From Gemmatimonadota bacterium (lineage in GTDB: Bacteria > Gemmatimonadota > Gemmatimonadetes > Longimicrobiales > Gaopeijiaceae), in contig JAJDXG010000052.1 in the NCBI GenBank assembly GCA_022823365.1, forward strand, positions 1 through 49,950: a stretch of 49,950 bases of DNA, in the 5' to 3' direction. The position numbers were made by a program, and so were the translations under genes. Below are positions 40,546 through 47,423 of the stretch, piece after piece (the stretch's first letter is position 1; each line of letters opens with the position of its first letter). The notes under the pieces are model-generated. The model saw only the letters and a program-made list of their open reading frames with translations, searched no databases and was not told where the DNA came from.

Positions 40546-41553
40546 ATGGACTCCGGCGACCGACTGAAGCGCGCTCGCGACCGGGCGCGGAAAGGGCTCG
40601 GCGCACTTGCCGGCCGCCGCATCCTGGTGGCGGGCGACTTTCTGCTCGACCGCTATCTCGTGGGCCGGCCGACGCGCCTCTCCCGCGAGGCTCCCGTGGT
40701 CATCATCGAACAGGAGGATGACGATGTGAACCCGGGGGGCGCGGGGAACGCCACCCGCAACGTGCGCGCGCTGGGCGGAGAGCCGATCCCGCTGGGGCTG
40801 GTGGGAGAGGACCGGGAGGGGGAGCGGGTGGTCGAACTGCTCCGGGCGGCCGGTATCGACACGCGCGGGATTCTTCGTGACCCGGAGCACCGCACCGTGA
40901 CCAAGACCCGGATCCTCGCGGGAGCCGCCAATGCCGCCAAGCAGCAGGTGCTGCGGATCGACCAGGGCGGAGAATACGGCGCGGGCCGGATCGACCGCCT
41001 CGTCCGGCGCGCGCGGACACTGCTCCCCGAGGTGGACGCGGTGCTCCTCTCCGACTACGGATACTCGACCCTGGCGCCACAGATGCGTTCCTGCCTGATC
41101 CAGGGTGCGCGCGCGCACGGCATCCTTTCGTGCGCGGATTCGCGCTACCGGCTGTCCGAGTTCCGGGGTGTCACGGTGGCGACCCCGAACGAAGAGGAAC
41201 TGGCTGCGGTCATGGGCCGCGTCCTGCGCGGCGACGCCGACGTAGCCACGGCGGGGAGGGAGTTCCTGAGCCGCCTCGATTCACGCGCCCTGGTGGTCAC
41301 GCGCGGAAGCCGGGGGATGAGCGTCTTCGAGGGTACGGAACACTGTCGGAACATTCCGCCCGCCCGCCGGGGAGAGGTGGCGGATGTGACCGGCGCGGGC
41401 GACACGGTGGCGAGCGCATTGGTGCTGGCGCTCTCGGCGGGGTTCGGAATCCTGAGCGCGGCGGTTCTGGCGAACGCGGCCGCTTCGGTGGTCGTCGGAC
41501 GGCGCGGGGCCGCGACCGCTGCGCCCGCGGAGGTGGCTCGGGCGCTGGCCTGA
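40546..41553 (+). CDS. hldA: D-glycero-beta-D-manno-heptose-7-phosphate kinase (PfkB family)
   Basis: A 335-residue PfkB-family sugar kinase. It has GDFLLDRYLVGRPTRLSREAPV near 28-50, NPGGAGNATRNVRALGG near 65-80, an HldA/RfaE-type TVTKTRILAG block, and the catalytic DVTGAGDTVASAL near 280, whose Asp is the base. HldA phosphorylates heptose 7-phosphate, a step in ADP-heptose synthesis for lipopolysaccharide cores. It lacks the C-terminal nucleotidyltransferase of bifunctional HldE. With the gmhB-like gene 7 bp upstream it makes a heptose operon. The adenylyltransferase must be elsewhere. Confidence 0.87.
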   Translation: MDSGDRLKRARDRARKGLGALAGRRILVAGDFLLDRYLVGRPTRLSREAPVVIIEQEDDDVNPGGAGNATRNVRALGGEPIPLGLVGEDREGERVVELLRAAGIDTRGILRDPEHRTVTKTRILAGAANAAKQQVLRIDQGGEYGAGRIDRLVRRARTLLPEVDAVLLSDYGYSTLAPQMRSCLIQGARAHGILSCADSRYRLSEFRGVTVATPNEEELAAVMGRVLRGDADVATAGREFLSRLDSRALVVTRGSRGMSVFEGTEHCRNIPPARRGEVADVTGAGDTVASALVLALSAGFGILSAAVLANAAASVVVGRRGAATAAPAEVARALA

Positions 41554-41567
41554 TCCGAATCGTCCCG

Positions 41568-41599
41568 TATCGACTTAGTCCACTAGACTAAGTCCGATA
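41568..41599. other. Near-perfect inverted repeat after hldA
   Basis: GACTTAGTC (41572-41580) and GACTAAGTC (41586-41594) are perfectly complementary around a 5-nt loop. The match extends outward over TATC and GATA with one bulged base. No U-tract follows. It could be a terminator shared by the convergent genes or a dimer-binding operator. Confidence 0.5.
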
Positions 41600-41640
41600 T
41601 CTGGATGGGACGGTCGAGCAGGCGTGGCGCAGGCCCGTCG

Positions 41641-42057
41641 TCAGAGCACGATCACGACGACGAGCGCCTCCCACAGGGGCGTGCTGGGCGACGAGACGAC
41701 CCCATCGATGTGATCCCCGTGCCATCTGAAGCCGCAGGGGAGGGAGGATCCTTCGACCGGATCAATGCTTAAGTAGGGGCTCTCCGCATGCTCGCGGACG
41801 TAGCAACCAATCCACATCCAGGGCACCCGGTCCATGTCTCCGGCCTCCGGAAAGAGATGCCCGACACCGATCCCGGCTCGGCTGAGCTGCCCCTTGAAGG
41901 CGTAGCGGAAGCCGGTGAAATCCGCGGGGCCCTCGTATCCCGCCGGCACCACGGTGGGCTCAAGCTCCCCGGGTACCCGCGGGATGTCCGGGGACCCCAG
42001 AGGATCTTCGCCACAGGCAACAGCCAGCAGCAGAACCACCGTCGAGGCCTTCCTCAC
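41641..42057 (-). CDS. Small lipoprotein of unknown function
   Basis: A 138-residue protein. The GTG start at 42057 overlaps the stop of the amidase gene by 4 nt (GTGA). The leader MRKASTVVLLLAVAC ends in a lipobox. The mature part is rich in proline, glycine and aromatic residues (VPAGYEGPADFTGFRYAFKG, DRVPWMWIGCYVRE) with two further cysteines near 101 and 120. No family is recognised. It is last in the run proline dehydrogenase, amidase, lipoprotein, but no functional link is evident. Confidence 0.6.
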   Translation of the reverse strand: MRKASTVVLLLAVACGEDPLGSPDIPRVPGELEPTVVPAGYEGPADFTGFRYAFKGQLSRAGIGVGHLFPEAGDMDRVPWMWIGCYVREHAESPYLSIDPVEGSSLPCGFRWHGDHIDGVVSSPSTPLWEALVVVIVL

Positions 42058-43718
42058 GCTTCCACCGCCCGGGCCGCGCGCACGAGCGTGGCTTCGTTCC
42101 AGGGCTTCGCCACGAGCTGCACCGCGAGCGGCAGTCCGTGCGCACCTTCGCCGCAGGGCACGCTGATCGCTGGCCAGCCGAGCGCGTTGAACAGATTCGT
42201 GAGGTCGGTGGAGGCAGGCATATCCAACAATGGGGCCACGCCGGGCTGGCAGGGCAAGCTCAGAAGATCCACGTGGCGGCACGCAGCATCCCAGCGCCTA
42301 CGGATCCAGTGCCTGAGCCGCTGCGCGCCGAGGAAATCCCGGGCCGAGAAGGTGAAGGCGGCGACCAGGCGGCCACGGGAGAACTCGCCGTAGTCGTCGT
42401 AGTGGGCCCTCAGCAACGGCGTGTGATGCGCGGCGGCTTCCACGCCCAGCGTGAGCACGGCGACCTGGCGCAGCAGGTGGATCTCGTCGAGGTCGACCTC
42501 CACCAGGGTGGCGCCCGCCTGCTCCAGAGCACGGTTGGCACGCACCCACGAACGCGCGGCCGCATCCTGGAGAGGCGCGGCGAGGTGCAGGTCCCGGGGC
42601 ACGCCGACGCGGACACCAGGCAGGTCGGCATGCAGACCGCGCAGGCCTTCCGTCGGGTCACCCGGCGAGCCCGCCATCGCCAGGAGTGGAGCAGACCGGG
42701 TGCGGGGGTCGCGCGGATCGGGTCCCGCGATGGCGGCCAGCACGAGCGCGGCATCCTCGACGCTGCGCGCGAGGGGACCCACATGGTCGAGCGACCACGC
42801 CAGCGCCATGCAGCCGTGCAGGCTCGCGCGCCCGAAAGTGGGCTTGAGGCCCACAACCCCGCACAGCGCCGCCGGGATGCGGATCGATCCGCCCGTGTCC
42901 GTCCCCAGGGCGGCGTACACCATGCCGCCCGCCACCGCCGCCGCCGACCCGCTGCTCGACCCGCCAGCATCGCGGGTGGGGTCGCGGGGATTGGGGGTGG
43001 GCCCGTAGTGCGGGTTGGTCGACCCCGGCCAGTACGCGAACTCCGACAGCCGGGTCTTGCCCACGATGACCGCTCCCGCCGCGCGCAGACGCTCCACGGC
43101 CGCCGCGTCGTGGTCGCTGACGTGATCGGCGAACACCTTCGATCCGGACGTGGTGACCGTGTCCTTCATGGCCAGGAGATCCTTGACCGCGACCGGAATC
43201 CCGTGCAAAGGGCCGCGCCATCCACCGCCCGCCACTTCGTCCTGCGCGCGGCGCGCCGCCGCCAACGCCTCCTCCGCCAGCACCAGCTGAAAGGCATTGG
43301 CGCGGCCATCATCCTCTTCGATGCGGGTCAGCGCCTGCTCGGTGAGTTCTACCGGAGACACCGCACCAGCGCGCACCAGCGGCGCCAACTCGGCGATGGT
43401 CGAGGGCCAGCGCGCAGGCTCCGGTTGCGCCCGAGCAACGGATGGGGACGGGGTAGCGGTCTGGGGCGGGCCAGCGGCCGCACCCGCAGCGCCCCTCCCC
43501 TCCCCGTCTGCCCCGGGTCCGGCGAGCGACCATCCCGACAGAAAGTCCGGAATGCAGTCGTCGCCCGCGGCTCCAAGCAAGGCACGAAAGACCACCGCCC
43601 GGTCCGCGATGCCCTCCGCCACGACCCGCTCGATGTCCTCTTCCCGCGCGGGGATCCCCGCCGCGCGCAGGTTCGCCCGCAAACCCGCGACGGCGAGATC
43701 CCTATCGCGTGAAGACAC
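42054..43718 (-). CDS. Amidase-signature family protein (AtzF/GatA-like)
   Basis: A 554-residue protein. Residues 1-70 form a helical N-terminal part (LAVAGLRANLRAAGIPAREEDIERV) followed by a low-complexity Ala/Pro/Gly linker (about 72-105). The amidase-signature core follows with the Lys in IPVAVKDLLAM, the cis-Ser in DAGGSSSGSAAAV, and the nucleophile in DTGGSIRIPAA, so the triad is complete. It differs from the lipoprotein amidase at 23858 by having no signal peptide, so it should be cytoplasmic. GTG at 43718 overlaps the proline dehydrogenase gene by 17 nt. The substrate is unknown; a role in amide or urea-derivative breakdown is possible. Confidence 0.82.
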   Translation of the reverse strand: MSSRDRDLAVAGLRANLRAAGIPAREEDIERVVAEGIADRAVVFRALLGAAGDDCIPDFLSGWSLAGPGADGEGRGAAGAAAGPPQTATPSPSVARAQPEPARWPSTIAELAPLVRAGAVSPVELTEQALTRIEEDDGRANAFQLVLAEEALAAARRAQDEVAGGGWRGPLHGIPVAVKDLLAMKDTVTTSGSKVFADHVSDHDAAAVERLRAAGAVIVGKTRLSEFAYWPGSTNPHYGPTPNPRDPTRDAGGSSSGSAAAVAGGMVYAALGTDTGGSIRIPAALCGVVGLKPTFGRASLHGCMALAWSLDHVGPLARSVEDAALVLAAIAGPDPRDPRTRSAPLLAMAGSPGDPTEGLRGLHADLPGVRVGVPRDLHLAAPLQDAAARSWVRANRALEQAGATLVEVDLDEIHLLRQVAVLTLGVEAAAHHTPLLRAHYDDYGEFSRGRLVAAFTFSARDFLGAQRLRHWIRRRWDAACRHVDLLSLPCQPGVAPLLDMPASTDLTNLFNALGWPAISVPCGEGAHGLPLAVQLVAKPWNEATLVRAARAVEA

Positions 43719-44622
43719 TGCGGACGACGAAGCCCAGGTTGGCGGGCCGCTCCGCGAGGCGACGCATGTACCACGGGTACCAGTGCGGCCCGTAGCTGAT
43801 GAGTACCCGCACGGGAATCCCGCGCCGCCTGAGTGCCAACTGTTCACGCGTCCGAATCCCGTAGAGCATCTGCACTTCGAAGGTATCCCGGGGAAGTTCC
43901 ATCTTCCGCGTCTCCTCCAGGATGCGGCCCAGCAGGACGGTGTCGTGGGTTGCGATGCCGTGGGGCGCGGCCGGATTCGCGTCTTCGAGCATGAGCCGGG
44001 TCAGGACCATGAAGTTCTCGTCCACATCCGGCTTGCGGGGCCAGGCGATCTCCGCCGGCTCCTGATAGGCCCCCTTCACCAGCCGCAGGCGCGCGCCCAG
44101 CGAGAGCAGCCGCTCCACATCCGCGGCCGTGCGGTACAGGTACGCCTGCACACACAGGCCGAGGCCCGGGTATCGGGCCAGCGTGGCGGTGAAGATGTCC
44201 AGCGTCTCGTCGACGTACGGCGACGCCTCCATGTCCACCCACACGATGTCCTCCTGCTCCGCTGCCGCTGCCGCCAGCCGCTCCAGATTGGCCTGCGCCA
44301 CCTCGGGGCCCAGGTCCTGGCCGAGCTGGGTCAACTTGATTGAGATCTGGCTGGGCAGTTGCTCCGCCGCGATGCGCTCGATCAGGTCCAGGTAGTGCCG
44401 TACGACCCCCTCGATCTCGTCCCCGTCCCGGAGGGCTTCGCCGAGCTTGGTGAACACCGTCGAGATGTCGTGCTCGGCCATTGCCCGGGCAGCCCCCAGC
44501 GCCGCGTCCGCGGTCTCGCCCGGCATGAAGCGCGATACCGCGCGGCGCGCAAAGGCGCGGCGGCGCATCTGGCGCTCCATCCATCGGTTCTCGGAAGCCC
44601 AGAGCAGAACCTGGCGCAGCAC
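43702..44622 (-). CDS. Proline dehydrogenase (monofunctional, FAD)
   Basis: A 306-residue TIM-barrel flavoenzyme that oxidises proline to pyrroline-5-carboxylate. It has SIKLTQLG, the FAD/proline-site blocks VDMEASPYVDETLDIF and VQAYLYRTAADVERL, LRLVKGAYQEP, THDTVLLGRI, and EVQMLYGIRTREQLALRRRG with the C-terminal YPWYMRRLAERPANLGF. Length and motifs match bacterial monofunctional ProDH. GTG 44622 starts the family-typical LRQVLLWASENRW. The frame stays open further upstream, but a 20-codon upstream ORF with a strong ribosome-binding site ends 2 nt before the GTG. The partner P5C dehydrogenase is not in the window. Confidence 0.88.
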   Translation of the reverse strand: MLRQVLLWASENRWMERQMRRRAFARRAVSRFMPGETADAALGAARAMAEHDISTVFTKLGEALRDGDEIEGVVRHYLDLIERIAAEQLPSQISIKLTQLGQDLGPEVAQANLERLAAAAAEQEDIVWVDMEASPYVDETLDIFTATLARYPGLGLCVQAYLYRTAADVERLLSLGARLRLVKGAYQEPAEIAWPRKPDVDENFMVLTRLMLEDANPAAPHGIATHDTVLLGRILEETRKMELPRDTFEVQMLYGIRTREQLALRRRGIPVRVLISYGPHWYPWYMRRLAERPANLGFVVRSVFTR

Positions 44623-44624
44623 GG

Positions 44625-44687
44625 CTAGTTCCGCTCCGGGGTGAGCCCGCGACGAGGTCGCGGCTCGGGATCGGCGTCGTCGGGCAT
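44625..44687 (-). CDS. Proline-rich 20-codon upstream ORF in the proline dehydrogenase leader
   Basis: ATG 44687 stands seven nt after AGGAGG, a much stronger start than that of the enzyme gene itself. The peptide begins MPDDADPEPRPRRGL and ends after 20 residues with TAG, 2 nt before the proline dehydrogenase GTG. Five of the 20 residues are proline, and the first half alternates acidic residues with proline. The Salmonella MgtL leader (MEPDPTPLPRRRL...) has a similar DPxPxPRR core and responds to proline supply. Here it may couple translation of the enzyme to proline-tRNA status. Protein-level expression is not shown. Confidence 0.55.
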   Translation of the reverse strand: MPDDADPEPRPRRGLTPERN

Positions 44688-44722
44688 CCTGGTTTCCTCC
44701 TGATGTGGCGCGGGAGTGAGGC

Positions 44723-44751
44723 AGTATACCCGGCCCGGTCAGGTCGGCCAA
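44723..44751 (-). promoter_or_regulatory. Promoter for the leader ORF and proline dehydrogenase
   Basis: On the minus strand TTGGCC (44751-44746) and TATACT (44728-44723) are 17 bp apart. Transcription would start near 44716, leaving a leader of about 30 nt before the upstream ORF. Confidence 0.6.
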
Positions 44752-44825
44752 GTCGGTTGACCGTGACCCTCGCCTTCTTCCTCGATCACCTGGAGCGGAG
44801 GCTGGACCCGGCATAGGTTGGGCAC

Positions 44826-45590
44826 ATGCTCAAGACCCTGCTCCTCGAAGAAATGACCTGGCCCGAGGTGGAGCGGGCCCTGGCCGACGGGTTCACTTCG
44901 GTCGTCGTGGCCGTGGGCGCGATCGAACAGCACGGCAGGCACCTGCCGCTGCTGGTGGACGCGGCGCGCGGCGACCGGCTCGCGCTCGAGGTGGCGCGCC
45001 GTCTCGGGCGCAGTCTCGCAGGCCCTACGATTCGCGTGGGATGCTCCGAGCACCACATGGGCTTCCCGGGCACGATTTCGGTGGCCACGGACACCCTCAA
45101 GGCGATCTGCCTGGACTATGTGGGCAGCCTCGCTCGGCACGGTTTCCGCACCATCTATCTGGTGCCGTCCCACGGAGGCAACTTCGCGCCCCTGGCGGCC
45201 ATGCTCGACGAACTCCGGGCCGCCGGCGCCCCCGATTGTGAGGTGCACGCGTACACCGACCTGCTCGAGTTCGTAGGGCTGTGGCAGGGTGCGGTGCGGG
45301 AAGTGGCGCCCGGCCTCACCGATCGCGTCGGAGGTCACGCCGACATCGCCGAGAGCTCGGAGATGCTCTGCATCCGGCCCGACCTGGTGCGGGAGGAGCT
45401 GGCCGAGCCGGGGTACGTCGGCGGCTTCGACGCGGCGCTGGCGGAGCGGATCTTCGCGGAGGGGCTGCGCGCGGTCACCGCCAATGGCGTGCTGGGGGAC
45501 CCGCGCGGGATGAACCGCAAGATCGGGGAGCGGTGCATCGCCCGCGCGGCCGAAGGCATCGCGGCGGCGTTCCAGGCAGAAGGGAGGTGA
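44826..45590 (+). CDS. Creatininase-family amidohydrolase
   Basis: A 254-residue protein. The metal-binding pattern of creatininase is visible: VGAIEQHGRHLPLLVDAARG (Glu, His and Asp ligands, about 31-50), the SHGGN block near 118-122, and GGHADIAESSEML near 173-185 with Glu and His. Family members include creatinine amidohydrolase, MftE of mycofactocin synthesis, and formamidopyrimidine deformylases. No mycofactocin genes are nearby. It is divergent from proline dehydrogenase and convergent with the kinase gene, with only one base between the stops. The true substrate cannot be told from sequence. Confidence 0.85.
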   Translation: MLKTLLLEEMTWPEVERALADGFTSVVVAVGAIEQHGRHLPLLVDAARGDRLALEVARRLGRSLAGPTIRVGCSEHHMGFPGTISVATDTLKAICLDYVGSLARHGFRTIYLVPSHGGNFAPLAAMLDELRAAGAPDCEVHAYTDLLEFVGLWQGAVREVAPGLTDRVGGHADIAESSEMLCIRPDLVREELAEPGYVGGFDAALAERIFAEGLRAVTANGVLGDPRGMNRKIGERCIARAAEGIAAAFQAEGR

Positions 45591-45591
45591 A

Positions 45592-46419
45592 TCAGCGACG
45601 AACAGATCGAACAGCTGCTTCCGGTCCTCGGGACGCGCTCGCAGCGGCGAACATCTCGTCAACACTATCCAGCTTCCTCCGCAATTCGCGCGGACTGAAG
45701 CCACGGTCATCCGCTGTTGGGTCTGACTCGACCAGGTATCGGCCCAGGAAGTCGTTTCTCAGAACTTCAAAGACGTAACGGTCCCGAAGTTGCAGTTCCT
45801 CGTACCTGACGCATTCCAGCAGTCCCTTCAGCGAACGCGCAATGCCCAGGTAGTCGATGGGATCCCCGTGTCCCGCCGGCTTGAAATCCATGACTCTAAA
45901 CTGCACATCCCCTCTGAGATCGTACCGTGAGCGTGTTACCAGCACATTGTCCGCGTGAATGTCTCCGTGAACCATTCCGCGCTGTTCAAGCTCAAAGAGC
46001 AAACCAAACATGGCACTCAGGAATTGCTCGATAAACCCCAGCTCCACATTCCCCCGATTCGCCCTGATGAACTGCTCCAGCGACGTACCCCTTACGTACT
46101 GGCGGACAAACACCACGAACTCGCGTCCCAACACGGGATCTTCCCAGGATTGCACATCCAGATACGGGACGACGCATGGATTCTCCAGAACATTCGCCTT
46201 CCTGGCTTCCTCGAGGTAGACGTCCGGCTCGTGTTGATACGCAGGAAGATTCTCTATTGGTACGAACTTGAACGCCAGGTCACCATCTATGTGGGCCGCA
46301 TGTGCACGATATACACGACCGATTGCCCCCGTACCGATGTGCTCTACGATTTCGTGGTTTCGAAAGAACGGAAAAATCCTTCCCAGGAAGTGCTCTTCGG
46401 GAGGAAGTTGTCGTTGCAC
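45592..46419 (-). CDS. Eukaryotic-like protein kinase (soluble)
   Basis: A 275-residue kinase without membrane anchor. The glycine-rich loop is GTGAIGRVYRA (29-39), the ATP-anchoring Lys51 is in LAFKFV, and an alpha-C Glu is near 70. The catalytic loop HGDIHADNVLV (151-161) has HGD in place of HRD. The metal motif is VMDFK (Asp178), a DFG variant with Lys for Gly. The activation segment is very short. It is last of a three-gene operon, 13 bp after the GT9-like gene. It may phosphorylate protein or a sugar or lipid; the HGD form is shared with aminoglycoside-type and sugar kinases. GTG is the start codon. Confidence 0.78.
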   Translation of the reverse strand: MQRQLPPEEHFLGRIFPFFRNHEIVEHIGTGAIGRVYRAHAAHIDGDLAFKFVPIENLPAYQHEPDVYLEEARKANVLENPCVVPYLDVQSWEDPVLGREFVVFVRQYVRGTSLEQFIRANRGNVELGFIEQFLSAMFGLLFELEQRGMVHGDIHADNVLVTRSRYDLRGDVQFRVMDFKPAGHGDPIDYLGIARSLKGLLECVRYEELQLRDRYVFEVLRNDFLGRYLVESDPTADDRGFSPRELRRKLDSVDEMFAAASASRGPEAAVRSVRR

Positions 46420-46432
46420 CGGTCGGGAGAAC

Positions 46433-47410
46433 CTATTCTGGCCGGGACCGGGGATTCAGGTATTCGATTGCTCCGCCATCGAAGTACCACTGGATCCGGC
46501 GGATCACTTCTTCCGCAGTAATCATGTCCATGCAACGGGGCAGGTCGCCCACCACATCCACGCAGAGTTCGTCAGGCCCGTCCTTGTAGTCTCCATCGCC
46601 CAGCGGCACCGTTCGCGACTTCCAGCATCCTCCGTTGTCGCAGCACCGCAGCGCACCGACGGTGTGAATGAACTGGTGGTGCGGGTAGGCCTCCCAGTGA
46701 GGTGGCTCGCGGCCGCCGGCCACGACTACGCACGGGCGGTTCCTGGGCATGCCGGGCTTCACCTCCACCGCTGCGGCCAAGTGCATCGGCAGACTGATCG
46801 GCGTCACGACGCCTTGCGCATGATACATGAGCCGTACGAGTTGGCGAAGGGTGGTTTGCCCCCTCATGTCGACGACCCCGTCAAGCGGCGGATGATGATG
46901 TCCGAACTCCCCAATCTGGACGAACTCCACGCGGCCTCGAAAATGATCGACGACGGCCTGGTACCGTTTCGGATCCCACCACTTGATCGTGTAGTCGAAC
47001 TTGCCACCGGCGTCGATCATCCAGAACGGGGTGGACTCCCCGTGAACCTCCTGCACGCGCGAGAACCACTCCTTCTCACCATCCGAGATGTGAATGTCTC
47101 CCTTGAAGGCGCCCGGCTCGATCCGAAGTTCCAGCTGCTCGTTCAGGTAGTGGATGAAGCCGTGCAGGAAGTGATAGGGCCTTTGGTTGCTCTGATGGAT
47201 CAGCGGGTAGTGGCAGTCCAGGACTTGCACGTCCGGATCGTCCTCATCCAGCGAAACGAGGTGCGGGTTGTTCTCCCACAACGCGGGACAGGAAGTGCGG
47301 ACATCGGTCAGGAAACGTTCGGGATGGCACCTGTGCAGGTCGCGGACCGCGGCGGTGAGCATCACGATGTCACCCGGCGACTGAAAGTTCCTGAGTATCA
47401 GCTTGCGCAT
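46433..47410 (-). CDS. GT9-like glycosyltransferase (heptosyltransferase superfamily)
   Basis: A 325-residue GT-B type protein. It begins MRKLILRNFQSPGDIVMLTAAVRDLHRCHP, the classic N-terminal loop of GT9 ADP-heptose transferases, and has LRQLVRLMYHAQGVVTPISLPMHLAAAV near 190-217, the nucleotide-sugar site. A cluster of cysteines (CCDNGGC near 255-261, then Cys near 280 and 292) suggests a bound metal, as in autotransporter heptosyltransferases of the TibC kind. It lies 13 bp downstream of the secreted metallopeptidase gene and 13 bp before the kinase gene. It may glycosylate that protein or another surface target using ADP-heptose, but this is inference. Confidence 0.75.
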   Translation of the reverse strand: MRKLILRNFQSPGDIVMLTAAVRDLHRCHPERFLTDVRTSCPALWENNPHLVSLDEDDPDVQVLDCHYPLIHQSNQRPYHFLHGFIHYLNEQLELRIEPGAFKGDIHISDGEKEWFSRVQEVHGESTPFWMIDAGGKFDYTIKWWDPKRYQAVVDHFRGRVEFVQIGEFGHHHPPLDGVVDMRGQTTLRQLVRLMYHAQGVVTPISLPMHLAAAVEVKPGMPRNRPCVVVAGGREPPHWEAYPHHQFIHTVGALRCCDNGGCWKSRTVPLGDGDYKDGPDELCVDVVGDLPRCMDMITAEEVIRRIQWYFDGGAIEYLNPRSRPE

Positions 47411-47423
47411 TGGCTGGCTGTTC

